Part shown: positions 44,381-53,166 of the stretch, piece by piece
How the letters are laid out: each line of letters begins with the position of its first letter
How positions within the stretch are numbered: position 1 is the first letter of the stretch
DNA from: Iningainema tapete BLCC-T55
GTDB taxonomy: Bacteria; Cyanobacteriota; Cyanobacteriia; Cyanobacteriales; Nostocaceae
Length of the DNA: 64,000 nt
Direction of reading: 5' to 3'
Assembly: GCF_014698965.1 (NCBI RefSeq)
Contig: NZ_JACXAE010000086.1
Coordinates: forward strand, 1 to 64,000
Program-made: the position numbers and the translations under genes
Notes under the pieces: model-generated
Told to the model about the DNA's origin: nothing
The model's input: the letters and a program-made list of their open reading frames with translations, nothing else
Databases searched by the model: none

Positions 44381-44600
44381 ACTCGCTTCGCTCCAAGTCA
44401 AATCATGGGCGGCGCTGGTGTCCGTTGGCTATCCACAAAATAACCAACTGGCGAGTAGTCCTTCCGAACAAGTGAAGGTATGGTAAATCAAGGGCTTTGG
44501 CACTTCCGCGTAGAGGATAACTATCCGCGTGCGGTAAGTACTAGATCGTCGGTTAAAAATGTCGCGAGTCGCTGCGCCCTCTACAGCTTGGAGGGACTAC
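44381..44600 (+). ncRNA. Candidate structured RNA, unidentified
   Basis: ORF-free segment with several nested helices on the plus-strand reading. A long-range 11-bp helix joins 44455-44465 (GTAGTCCTTCC) to 44590-44600 (GGAGGGACTAC) and includes one G-U pair, which suggests the plus strand is the RNA. Inside it are AAGTG/CACTT (44470-44474/44501-44505) and the hairpin GGATA-AC-TATCC (44515-44526). An upstream domain is closed by ACTCGC/GCGAGT (44381-44386/44451-44456), which overlaps the long helix and so may alternate with it. Base composition is more GC-rich than the DNA after it. Possibly an orphan HEARO/omega-type RNA or mobile-element remnant. No known family can be assigned by eye. Confidence 0.35.
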
Positions 44601-45095
44601 CGAAAAAATCAAAAAAATTGTGCATAAGTTCATTTTGACAGCACCTATATATATAATTTACAAAATGAAATTAATTAAAACTATCGTCTATCTTTAGAGA
44701 TATTTTTTATTGTTTATCCCCAAAAAATAACCAGTCTATAGCCAGTTATGCAAAAATACTATTTAGTTACTCACAAAGTTCGGAAGCAAGTCTAAAAATG
44801 GGTTTTGCTGAATTGATATATGGATTGTGAAAATCAAGACGTGACATATCGTGTCTGTAGAAGTTTTCGGGAAAATTACAAATTTGTGATTAAACGTAAT
44901 TCATTATTTAATTCAGTAACACGGAAATCAGGGCGTTGCTAAATTTGACATGAATTATGGTTGTAGTACGAGGTTCGATTTCCTGAAAATCCCTGTAGAG
45001 ACTTTGCAGGCAACGTCTCTACATCAATGGGAATTTTGAAATTCATATCTTGATTCAGCAACGCCGAAATCAGTAGTTAAATTATCCAAGTTGAA
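44601..45095. other. AT-rich non-coding stretch before the ethylene-sensor-like kinase
   Basis: About 500 bases without a supported gene. It contains TATATATATAA near 44648-44660 and a palindrome of the GTAGAGAC family at 44995-45022 (GTAGAGAC and GTCTCTAC, 12-base loop). Two related segments mentioning CAGGGCGTTGC and TCAGCAACGCC (about 44931 and 45055) are inverted relative to each other and flank this palindrome, which suggests a small inserted element. The promoter for the kinase at 45096 should lie at its right end. Confidence 0.45.
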
Positions 45096-46733
45096 ATGTT
45101 AGAATTCTGGTCAAACCTGTTTACCAGTAAACAGTTTATCCCTCACGGACATTGCTACCTTTGGCAATCAGAGTTGGTATGGCTACATATCATATCTGAC
45201 TCACTGATTGCGCTTGCTTATTACTCAATCCCAATCACGCTAGTATATTTTGTCCGTCAGCGGCATGATTTGCCTTTTAACTGGATATTTTTGCTGTTTA
45301 GCTCCTTCATTGTTGCCTGTGGTACTACCCATATAATGGAGATTTGGACGCTTTGGCATCCAACGTATTGGCTTTCAGGGTTGCTTAAAGCCGTCACAGC
45401 TATTGTCTCTGTTTATACAAGCTTAAATCTAATACCATTAGTACCTCAAGCACTAGCGCTTCCTAGTCCGGCACAGTTGGAGAAAGCAAACCAAGAATTG
45501 CAGTATCAAATTACGCAGCGCAAAATCGCTGAGTCGGCGCTGCAATTAGCTAATGAACAGTTGGAAACAAGGGTAAAAAACCGGACTTTAGAACTAGCAC
45601 GCATTAATGAGGAATTGAAAACAGAAATTGCCGAACGCTCTCGAGTGGCATCAGAACTGAAGGTGAGCGAGGAGCGATTTAGAGCCACATTCAATTCTAT
45701 AGCGATCGGTATTGCGCATGTGAATACAGATGGCAGATGGCTACTAGTAAACCAAAAGCTTTGTGAAATTGTTGGTTATACGCTTTCTGAATTACAGTCG
45801 CTAACTTTTCAAAGTATTACCTACCCCGATGACCTTGATGCAGATTTAGAGTACTTTCGCCAACTATTGGCAGGTCAAATTCCAACTTACTCCATGGAGA
45901 AGCGATACATCCACAAAAATGGTTCTTTAATCTGGATTAATCTTACCGTATCGCTTGTGAGTGAGTCAAATGGCGAACCAAAGTATTTTATTGGATTTAT
46001 GGAAGAGATCTCTTGGCGCAAGCAAGCAGAGAAAGTACAGCAAAAGTTACAACAACGACTGCAAACCCTTTCTAGCAAGTTAATTGAAGCGCAGGAGGCT
46101 GAGCGGCGTCAGCTTGCCCGTGAATTACATGATGAAATTGGTCAAGCATTGACGGCAGTGAAAATCAATTTGCAAACCTTACCCTATTTATCTACTTCCA
46201 GTAATCTGCCATCATTATTACAGGAAAGTATTGGCATTGTGGAAATTGCTCTCCAGCAAGTACGCAGCCTCTCACTCGATTTGCGCCCCTCACTACTAGA
46301 TGACTTGGGACTAATCCCTGCGCTGCGTTGGTATGTAGATCGTCAAACTCAACGCGCTGGAATCATTGGAGAATTTGTAGCCGAGCAAATAGATACTAAG
46401 CTATTGCCAAATTTGCAAACCACCTGCTTTCGCGTTGTTCAAGAAGCATTGACAAATGTAGTGCGACATGCTAAAGCACAACGAGTAACTATTGAATTGT
46501 GGCAGAGTGAGACTCTATTACATCTAGAGATCCGAGATGATGGCGTTGGGTTTGATGTAGATGCGGCACGAGAAAGAGCTACACGAGGTGGAAGTTTAGG
46601 TTTGTTGGGAATGGAAGAGCGTGTTTTGCTGGCTTGTGGTAATATTAACATTGAATCTAGGCAGCAACACGGTACTAAGATTCATGCGTGGTTTCCTATG
46701 GAAACAGCTAGTCTAGATGCGGTGACAAAATGA
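45096..46733 (+). CDS. Histidine kinase with ethylene-receptor-like membrane domain
   Basis: 545 residues. The N-terminal three-helix domain (about 25-120) resembles plant ETR1: [19 protein letters not shown], then [14 protein letters not shown] with Cys75 and His79 in the CxxxH spacing that binds the copper cofactor, and Asp35 also conserved. A coiled coil (about 128-190), PAS (about 195-310) and a NarL/UhpB-type HisKA_3 with [19 protein letters not shown] plus HATPase_c (DDGVGFDVD) follow. It should sense ethylene or a similar small molecule at the membrane. Its stop overlaps the next gene's start by 4 bases, marking a two-gene operon. Confidence 0.92.
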   Translation: MLEFWSNLFTSKQFIPHGHCYLWQSELVWLHIISDSLIALAYYSIPITLVYFVRQRHDLPFNWIFLLFSSFIVACGTTHIMEIWTLWHPTYWLSGLLKAVTAIVSVYTSLNLIPLVPQALALPSPAQLEKANQELQYQITQRKIAESALQLANEQLETRVKNRTLELARINEELKTEIAERSRVASELKVSEERFRATFNSIAIGIAHVNTDGRWLLVNQKLCEIVGYTLSELQSLTFQSITYPDDLDADLEYFRQLLAGQIPTYSMEKRYIHKNGSLIWINLTVSLVSESNGEPKYFIGFMEEISWRKQAEKVQQKLQQRLQTLSSKLIEAQEAERRQLARELHDEIGQALTAVKINLQTLPYLSTSSNLPSLLQESIGIVEIALQQVRSLSLDLRPSLLDDLGLIPALRWYVDRQTQRAGIIGEFVAEQIDTKLLPNLQTTCFRVVQEALTNVVRHAKAQRVTIELWQSETLLHLEIRDDGVGFDVDAARERATRGGSLGLLGMEERVLLACGNINIESRQQHGTKIHAWFPMETASLDAVTK

Positions 46734-47365
46734 CAACAACCCCTTTAATTCGCGTTTTACTAGCCGACAATCATACCCTCCTTCGTGCTGGACTGCGTGC
46801 TATTTTAAAAAATATTCAGGGTATACAAGTGGTTGCAGAAGCTGGTGATGGGCGTGAGGCTTTACAATTGATTGCAGATGATCAGCCCGATGTGGTACTG
46901 ATGGATATTGCGATGCCAGATATGAATGGCTTGGAGGCAACAGAGTGTGTAGTGAAGGAATTTCCTCATGTGCGGGTGATTATGCTTTCTATGCACGCTA
47001 ACGAGGAATATGTTGCGCTGGCATTACGCAATGGTGCAATTAGTTATGTCCTTAAGGATGCAGATGTAAGTGAACTTGAACTGGCAATTAGATCTAGCTT
47101 TCAAGGTGAAACTTATCTCAGTCCAGCAGTTTCTCATTGTAGGAGCGATTTGCAAACAGAGGTACAATTAACATCACGCCAGCGTGAAATTTTGCAGTTG
47201 ATTGCTCAAGGACGAACAACAAAAGAGATTGCCCAGTTGCTTTTTATTAGTGTGAAAACTGTTGAAACTCATCGAATGCAACTTATGAAACGACTAAATA
47301 TTTATGATGTACCAGGTTTAGTGCGCTATGCCATTCGCATGGGGTTGGTGATTCTCAATGATTGA
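46730..47365 (+). CDS. NarL/FixJ-type response regulator
   Basis: 211 residues: receiver (about 6-125) with acceptor Asp in [15 protein letters not shown], and a LuxR-type helix-turn-helix (about 145-205) [15 protein letters not shown] with [15 protein letters not shown]. It overlaps the kinase gene by ATGA and is therefore its cognate transcription factor. Target genes are unknown. Confidence 0.94.
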   Translation: MTTTPLIRVLLADNHTLLRAGLRAILKNIQGIQVVAEAGDGREALQLIADDQPDVVLMDIAMPDMNGLEATECVVKEFPHVRVIMLSMHANEEYVALALRNGAISYVLKDADVSELELAIRSSFQGETYLSPAVSHCRSDLQTEVQLTSRQREILQLIAQGRTTKEIAQLLFISVKTVETHRMQLMKRLNIYDVPGLVRYAIRMGLVILND

Positions 47366-47520
47366 AGAATACGCAAGCCACTACTTTTGTCCTCAAAACT
47401 CAGGGTTTTCCTGATTGAATTTTCATCGGGAGTTAGCATAATCTATAAATAAGGTTAATCCCACTGCTAATTCTCACAATCAGCTATGAATACAAATTTG
47501 ATTTGTCGGGAGGCAATCAA

Positions 47521-47937
47521 ATGCGTTGCTTAGCATCTACTAATAAGTCTATGTCTCCTCTGAGCATTCTTTTAGTGGATGACAGCCCCGTATTTCTCTT
47601 GTCTGTTAGCCGCTTTTTATCTATGGATGAGCGACTTTCGATTGTTGGGTGTGTTCTTTCTGGCGAAGATGCGGTAGAGGAAGTGCAGCGATCGCATCCC
47701 GATGTGGTACTCATGGATATAGCTATGCCGATAATGAATGGTTGGGAAGCAACACGCCTGATTAAGGCACAGCCCAAACCACCATATATCGTCATTTTAT
47801 CTTCAAATGATAGCCGCGAATACCATGCTACATCTGTCGCTGTCGGTGCAGATAGCTTTATCCCCAAATCGGAAATAGCTATTATGTTAAAGCCTTTATT
47901 ACTGAACATCTATTCAAATCATAATCACAAATTTTGA
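47521..47937 (+). CDS. Single-domain response regulator (REC only)
   Basis: 138 residues from the ATG at 47521, chosen because GGGAGG lies 8-13 bases upstream. A receiver domain, ILLVDDSPVFLLSVSRFL, acceptor Asp in [16 protein letters not shown], and conserved Lys in DSFIPKSEI. There is no output domain. It is 155 bases after the NarL-type regulator and could act as a phosphate sink or interaction partner of the same kinase. Confidence 0.88.
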   Translation: MRCLASTNKSMSPLSILLVDDSPVFLLSVSRFLSMDERLSIVGCVLSGEDAVEEVQRSHPDVVLMDIAMPIMNGWEATRLIKAQPKPPYIVILSSNDSREYHATSVAVGADSFIPKSEIAIMLKPLLLNIYSNHNHKF

Positions 47938-48050
47938 AAAGATAATAAAATATATTCCCATCTTTTTTAACTTGTAATGTAAAATTTACCCAGTACGAGA
48001 AAAATTTAAGCTCAGAAAAAGAAAATATTGATTTTATTTAAGAAAAAAAT

Positions 48051-48818
48051 ATGAACCTATTACTAATTAGCGATTTTAAATCAGTTGCTAGTGAAATTAC
48101 AGCACAAGTTTTCCCAAAAACTCAGTTTCAAGTACTTTTTAAAGAAATGGGTAATGGCAACATAACTATTACTTTTAAAAGTTCTACTCATTTTGCAAAT
48201 AATTTTAGAATTAAATTTAATATTAGAACAAGAAATCTAATTATTTCTGGACACTCACATACCGTAATAGTACATTTAAACTATATAAATAAAAGTAATT
48301 ATGCTTGGTACGACCAAAGTGGATTGGCGATCCCAAAACCGACTGATATTGGAGAAAAACTTGAATTGTTAGCAAGAAACTTCTCGGTAATTTTACCGGA
48401 ATTTTATCAAGGTGAAGTTTTTGAATTCTCTACATATCATGAGTTTGAAAATGCGGCAACCGCAGTAGCAGAGCAGATTTTTACTCAGTTTAATTTCAGT
48501 TTAAATTACAGAAAAAATCGAGAAAACTCTCTTTGCCTTAATTACTGTGGCGAAAAAAACTTAGAAAGAGAAACAGAAATATTTGCTCAACAAGAATCAA
48601 TCTTTTTCAATGTAGATTTTCGCTCTAGAGCCAAGTGCTTAGCTATCCACACAAGATGGTGTGGAGAACAATACCTACTAGTTTACCTGTCACAAGGCGA
48701 CTTACATTGGAGTACGCTGCGATCGCCTGACATGAATACTCAATTAGTATATAGACAAGAGTTTGAGAATATTGCATTTAGACTCTATCCGCTTTTGCAA
48801 GAATTTTTTCCTGGATGA
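48051..48818 (+). CDS. Hypothetical protein
   Basis: 255 residues, very AT-rich (many AAA/TTT codons), soluble, no signal peptide. Nothing recognised: beta-rich N-terminal half, and a cysteine-containing part (CLNYCGEKN) near residue 165. The low GC compared with neighbours may point to horizontal acquisition. Confidence 0.7.
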   Translation: MNLLLISDFKSVASEITAQVFPKTQFQVLFKEMGNGNITITFKSSTHFANNFRIKFNIRTRNLIISGHSHTVIVHLNYINKSNYAWYDQSGLAIPKPTDIGEKLELLARNFSVILPEFYQGEVFEFSTYHEFENAATAVAEQIFTQFNFSLNYRKNRENSLCLNYCGEKNLERETEIFAQQESIFFNVDFRSRAKCLAIHTRWCGEQYLLVYLSQGDLHWSTLRSPDMNTQLVYRQEFENIAFRLYPLLQEFFPG

Positions 48819-48864
48819 ATATTATAATTATAGAAACCCAAAATTGCTATAATATTTACTCCTA

Positions 48865-49125
48865 ATGGAAAAAATAGAACTGCAACTTGATGATAAAACC
48901 TTAGAGAAAGCAAGATGGTTGGCAAAATCCCACCATAGTGACTTATCGCAATTGATTACGTATGCTATTGATCAACTAGCAGCGACACAACCACTGGCAC
49001 TGACAGAACCGCCAAAAGATCGTTTACTAGGACTATTTGCTGATGATCCTAAATCAGTGGATCAAATGCTAGAAGAAGTAATGAAAGATAGAGCAGCACA
49101 CCCATTAAATCAACGTTTTGGATAG
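48865..49125 (+). CDS. Putative antitoxin (VapB-like)
   Basis: 86 residues: an N-terminal ribbon-helix-helix-like part (MEKIELQLDDKTLEKARWLA) and a C-terminal toxin-wrapping tail (DRLLGLFADDPKSVDQMLE). The stop overlaps by 8 bases the TTG start of a broken PIN-domain toxin frame. Type II antitoxin by context and shape. Confidence 0.78.
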   Translation: MEKIELQLDDKTLEKARWLAKSHHSDLSQLITYAIDQLAATQPLALTEPPKDRLLGLFADDPKSVDQMLEEVMKDRAAHPLNQRFG

Positions 49126-49433
49126 AGCATTACTTGATACGGTTATTTTTTCTGAGATTCTTAAGGGCATTAATCAACTTGTTGCAGCTAGAGCTTCGAC
49201 TTGCTGAAATTTCAGATGCACAAGTGTTAACTTTGGAACTCAGTGACGCCGAGTTAGCAGGACGTATATATGCGGATTTACAACGCATTGGGCAACCGAT
49301 TGGACTAGCTGATGCGATGATTGCGGCGATTGCCATTCAACAAAATTTGACATTAGTTAGTGGTAATTTATCACACTATCAACGAATTCAAGCATTGGGT
49401 TACAGCTTAAAGCTCGATAATTGGCGATCTTAG
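49118..49433 (+). pseudogene. Broken VapC-type PIN toxin
   Basis: The N-terminus LDRALLDTVIFSEILKGINQ is in one frame from 49118 and stops at 49205-49207. The C-terminus SDAELAGRIYADLQRIGQPI, then GLADAMIAAIAIQQNLTLV, continues in another frame to 49433. Compared with normal PIN toxins about 40 middle residues, including the second acidic active-site region (ITV-EIVKG), are missing, and the frame is shifted. The toxin is therefore dead while its antitoxin is intact. Confidence 0.82.
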
Positions 49434-49511
49434 AAGTTAGTAGAGCGACAAGGTAAGATTGCATAATATTATTGCAATAGAATTTTCCCCTTATTACAGG
49501 AGAGCCTTACC

Positions 49512-50153
49512 TTGGGAATAGAACTACGCAGTTACGTATTTCTCGACAACTTGCAACCTCAACATGCGGCATACATGGGAGCGGTAGCCCAAGGTTTCTT
49601 ACCATTACCAGGGGATACATCGCTGTGGATAGAAATTTCTCCGGGTATAGAAATTAATCGAATTACCGATGTGGCTCTCAAAGCTGCTTCTGTGCGCCCA
49701 GGAGTACAGGTAGTAGAACGACTGTACGGTTTATTAGAAGTACATTCTAGCTCCCAGGGCGAAACGCGCTCGGCAGGTGAGGCAATTTTGGCAGCTTTAG
49801 GAGTAGAAAAAGATCAATGCCTCAAACCGCGTGTTGTTTCTAGCCAGATTATACGTAATATTGATGCTTACCAAACACAATTGATTAATCGTACACGTAA
49901 GGGGCAGCTACTACTAGCTGGGCAAACCCTATATGTATTAGAAATTGAACCCGCCGCTTATGCTGCCTTGGCTGCTAATGAAGCGGAAAAAGCTGCTTTG
50001 ATTAATATTCTTGAGGTTCAAGCTGTAGGTAGTTTTGGACGACTTTACTTAGGTGGGCAAGAACGAGATATTCTTGCTGGTGCAAAAGGAGCGTTAACAG
50101 CAATAGAAAGTGTAGCTGGGCGTGTAAATCCTTTGAGTGTAAAAAAGGAATAG
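49512..50153 (+). CDS. ccmP: Carboxysome shell protein CcmP (tandem BMC domains)
   Basis: 213 residues, exactly the usual length. It begins [20 protein letters not shown] and contains [39 protein letters not shown] and [17 protein letters not shown], all CcmP hallmarks, with two permuted BMC domains. It forms stacked trimers that gate metabolites through the beta-carboxysome shell. Start TTG at 49512 after AGGAGAGCC. As usual, it lies apart from the main ccm operon. Confidence 0.92.
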   Translation: MGIELRSYVFLDNLQPQHAAYMGAVAQGFLPLPGDTSLWIEISPGIEINRITDVALKAASVRPGVQVVERLYGLLEVHSSSQGETRSAGEAILAALGVEKDQCLKPRVVSSQIIRNIDAYQTQLINRTRKGQLLLAGQTLYVLEIEPAAYAALAANEAEKAALINILEVQAVGSFGRLYLGGQERDILAGAKGALTAIESVAGRVNPLSVKKE

Positions 50154-50166
50154 TAAAGGAAATATA

Positions 50167-50862
50167 ATGGCAAATCTTGAACATCTGGCTTTACTTAAAG
50201 CAGGTGCAGCTACATGGCTGGAGTGGAGAAACAAAAATCCCCACATTGAACCAGATTTTAGCACAGCCGACCTGGAAGGTTATAACCTCAAAGGCTTTAA
50301 CCTTAGCAGTGCTGACTTCAGTGGTGCTAATCTTAGTAGAGCAAACTTGATTGAAGCTAATTTGAGCGGTGCTAATTTCAGTGTTGCTAATTTGAGCGGT
50401 GCTACACTTACACAAGCAAATTTATGTCATGCTAATCTGATTGGCTCTGATTTGAGCGAGGCTAATCTCAAAGAAGCAGCGATCGCTGATACTAACTTAA
50501 TTGGTACTAACCTGACAGCAGCTAATTTGAGAGATGCTGATTTAGGTAAAGCAATGCTTCATCGTGCCAACATGAGTTTTGCTAATCTCATTGCCGCGAA
50601 CTTAATTGGGGCTGATTTGAGTAACGCCAACTTGTACGAGGCAGAATTAATGGGGGCTTACCTTCACATTACTGATTTGTACAAAGCTAATTTAACTAAA
50701 GCTCACCTTAGTGGTGCGTACTTATTACGAGCTAATCTGAAGGAAGCTGACTTGAGTTTTGCTGATTTGAGATGGGCTAACCTCACTGGAGCGAATTTGG
50801 CAGGAGCTAACCTTGGAGGTGCTAATTTTAACGGTGCTAACCGCAAAGGTGTCAACCTTTAG
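50167..50862 (+). CDS. Pentapeptide-repeat protein
   Basis: 231 residues. From residue 33 onward a run of about 35 A(D/N)Lxx repeats (ANLSRANLIEANLSGANF and so on), forming a right-handed quadrilateral beta-helix. The first 30 residues are a helical cap (LLKAGAATWLEWRNKNP). No signal or membrane segment. It begins 13 bases after ccmP with AAAGGAAATATA before the ATG, so the two may be co-transcribed. Function unknown. Confidence 0.92.
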   Translation: MANLEHLALLKAGAATWLEWRNKNPHIEPDFSTADLEGYNLKGFNLSSADFSGANLSRANLIEANLSGANFSVANLSGATLTQANLCHANLIGSDLSEANLKEAAIADTNLIGTNLTAANLRDADLGKAMLHRANMSFANLIAANLIGADLSNANLYEAELMGAYLHITDLYKANLTKAHLSGAYLLRANLKEADLSFADLRWANLTGANLAGANLGGANFNGANRKGVNL

Positions 50863-50891
50863 AATACTGTTAGACATTTCCAAAACACAAT

Positions 50892-50920
50892 GTAGAGACG
50901 TTCCGGCGGAACGTCTCTAC
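50892..50920. repeat. Palindrome of the GTAGAGACG family, terminator-like
   Basis: GTAGAGACGTTCCG and CGGAACGTCTCTAC, a 14-base stem with a single-base loop, 30 bases after the pentapeptide gene. The core arms are those of the repeats at 10645, 28750, 52756 and 55175. Confidence 0.72.
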
Positions 50921-51139
50921 ACCGATTGCATATATCATTGACACATTAATTAGTTTCCGCGAGATATTTATTATGCTTGATACAAGCGCAATTTAACAAA
51001 ATATTTAATCACATATAACTTGTAATTAAACATCAACCCTTAACCTTAAGGATGCTAACGCATGTTTTTAGCAATAGATTTTGATAGTTTCTACTGCTGG
51101 AAATAAACTTTACCTCTCATCTAATTACCAGGGGAAGTG

Positions 51140-52747
51140 ATGAATTGGAAAGCCCATCTTTTGGTTCAAATAACAGCTTTGTGCTTGGCTGTTCCCTCTA
51201 CCTTCATGTTAACACTAGTCGAACCGCTAGTTGGTAGTGCTAACTCACACACAAAGCAGACGAGCTATCGCCCCACACGTTCACTTCCTCTTGGTTCATC
51301 TAATTTAACTGAATCGCGAGTATCAAATCAAATAGCACGGGGTGTTACTCATACAGTAATTGTCAGGGGTAGACAAACAGAGCGTGAGGTTTATACTGTT
51401 GATGTCTCATTCCAAGCTAATCAAGCAGCAGCAGAAACTGTTGCTGAATCATTAAGATCTCAAGGATACGAGCCTCGCGTGCAGCCAATCTTGCAACGCG
51501 CACAGGATGATCCAGAATCGGGTGCACTGGGATATTTAGTTCGTGTCGGCGCTTTTTCTACAGAAGCTCTTGCTACTGATTTACGCAACGAACTTGCAGC
51601 TATTGGATACACCGGAATACGTGTTGTGTACACAGGAGAGGATGGAGGAAAAACAACTGGTCCGTGGGTAGTAAATGTACTAGAAATAGATCCAGAACAG
51701 TTTCAAGGAACACTTAGTTCTGCTTTAGCTACTGAGATTATTCCTGGTAATGAACGATTAACACAACTTGCAGCGCGAGTCAAGGCAATAGCAGCAATCA
51801 ACGGTGGATATTTTGTGATTGGAGCTACCGATGGCACTCCAGGGGATCTCGCGGGTATCTCTATCATTAATGAAAGACTAGTGAGCGAAGCAGTGAATGG
51901 TAGGACAAGCTTAATCCTCCCTTCAAAATCTGGTAGAAATGCTCGTATAGCTGCGCTTACATCCGTTGTTACGGCAAAGACAGGCGATGGGGTAACACGG
52001 GAGATTGATGGATTGAATCGCAAACCAGGATTAATTCGTGGTTGTGGTGGTGTAGGTGGTGATTTGCCTACGGAAAACCCTAAGCATGACTTTACTTGTA
52101 CAGATAGTAGCGAGTTGATCCAGTTTACAAGAGATTTCGGGGAGACTACTGAAGCAGGAGAGGGAGCGGAAGTTGTACTTGATGCATCAGGTTATGTAAT
52201 TGAATTTCGACAAGCTAGGGGAGGACAAATACCCGAAAATGGCTCAGTGTTATCCGCTACAGGCGATGCTGTTGAGTGGCTACAAACTTACGCACAACCA
52301 GGAGCAAAAATTGACATAGATACTCGTGTTTTAGCTAATGGCGAAGAACTCCCATTAGAACAGACTTTGGGAGTAATCAATGGTGGTCCTCGTCTGCTGC
52401 GTAACCGAGAAATAGATATTACTGCCTTTGCTGAAGGATTTCAATGGCAGGAGAATCCGGAGTTTTACTACAGATTTGGCGTGCGGCGCAACCCTCGTAC
52501 ACTTGCTGGAGTTACAGCTAGAGGAAAGCTACTTTTGGTAACAGTTGATGGGCGTCAACCAGGATGGAGTGTGGGTGCAACTTTTGCAGAAAGCGCTCAG
52601 ATTATGCGATCGCTAGGAGCAACGGATGCTGTCAACCTTGATGGTGGTGGTTCCACAACCATAACTATTAACCAGCAGTTAGTTAATCGTCCCTCGGATG
52701 CCACCGGAGAGCGTCCAATTGCCGATGCTATTATTATCCGGCCTTAG
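51140..52747 (+). CDS. Exported phosphodiester glycosidase-family protein with SPOR-like domain
   Basis: 535 residues from the ATG at 51140 (a GTG lies 3 bases upstream; AGGGGAA precedes). A signal peptide (about 1-35, ending near VGSANS), a SPOR-like part (about 75-165; EVYTVDVSFQ and LGYLVRVGAFSTEAL) and a C-terminal NAGPA domain (about 170-535) with AAINGGYFVIG and DAVNLDGGGSTTITIN. The bacterial family cleaves phosphodiester-linked sugars, probably in cell-wall polymers; SPOR would place it at septal glycan. Confidence 0.88.
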   Translation: MNWKAHLLVQITALCLAVPSTFMLTLVEPLVGSANSHTKQTSYRPTRSLPLGSSNLTESRVSNQIARGVTHTVIVRGRQTEREVYTVDVSFQANQAAAETVAESLRSQGYEPRVQPILQRAQDDPESGALGYLVRVGAFSTEALATDLRNELAAIGYTGIRVVYTGEDGGKTTGPWVVNVLEIDPEQFQGTLSSALATEIIPGNERLTQLAARVKAIAAINGGYFVIGATDGTPGDLAGISIINERLVSEAVNGRTSLILPSKSGRNARIAALTSVVTAKTGDGVTREIDGLNRKPGLIRGCGGVGGDLPTENPKHDFTCTDSSELIQFTRDFGETTEAGEGAEVVLDASGYVIEFRQARGGQIPENGSVLSATGDAVEWLQTYAQPGAKIDIDTRVLANGEELPLEQTLGVINGGPRLLRNREIDITAFAEGFQWQENPEFYYRFGVRRNPRTLAGVTARGKLLLVTVDGRQPGWSVGATFAESAQIMRSLGATDAVNLDGGGSTTITINQQLVNRPSDATGERPIADAIIIRP

Positions 52748-52754
52748 TTGCTAA

Positions 52755-52784
52755 CGTAGAGACGCGAAATTTCGCGTCTCTACG
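52755..52784 (+). terminator. 30-bp perfect palindrome after the NAGPA gene
   Basis: CGTAGAGACGCGAAA followed by its exact reverse complement, 8 bases after the stop, with GGTTTTGTT after it. Same 28-base core as at 28750 and 55175. Position and T-rich tail fit termination. Confidence 0.7.
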
Positions 52785-52906
52785 GTTTTGTTGCAAAGTA
52801 GCCATAATCACAGTTCAAGTTAACATTTGACTAATTCTTTCGACAGGCGACGGGAAAAACAGGAGATGATTATCTTATGGAGTAACTAACTGATGGGTCA
52901 GGAGCA

Positions 52907-53164
52907 ATGGATAAAAACTTTACACACGACTATAGGCGCTTCATTCAACAATACGATATATTTATACAGCACTATACAGAGGCAGCAGAAAAAATAGATG
53001 TAATAAATAAAACTAACTGGGGGGGGGGGAGAAATACTGACAAAAAAGCTCTATTGCACGAACAGGCTTTAGAGGCACACATGGATGCTATAAATAAATA
53101 CATACAGCTAGTAGCAATTTATAGGCTATTAATCCAACAATGGTTGGAAGCAAATGAAAAGTAA
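52907..53164 (+). CDS. Small hypothetical protein containing an 11-G tract
   Basis: 85 residues, helical, hydrophilic, with CAGGAGCA before the ATG, which supports a real gene. Codons 38-41 are read from an uninterrupted run of eleven G (53019-53029), giving W-G-G-G. Loss or gain of one G would shift the frame and remove the second half, so it is a candidate slippage switch. No family recognised. Confidence 0.6.
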   Translation: MDKNFTHDYRRFIQQYDIFIQHYTEAAEKIDVINKTNWGGGRNTDKKALLHEQALEAHMDAINKYIQLVAIYRLLIQQWLEANEK

Positions 53165-53166
53165 TT

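Noticed and set aside
44381-44600. tmRNA, RNase P RNA, 6S RNA or group II intron domain V
   Set aside because: None of the diagnostic sequences I know for these RNAs (tRNA-like ends, GAGGAAAGUCC, AGC...GUUCG domain V) are present.
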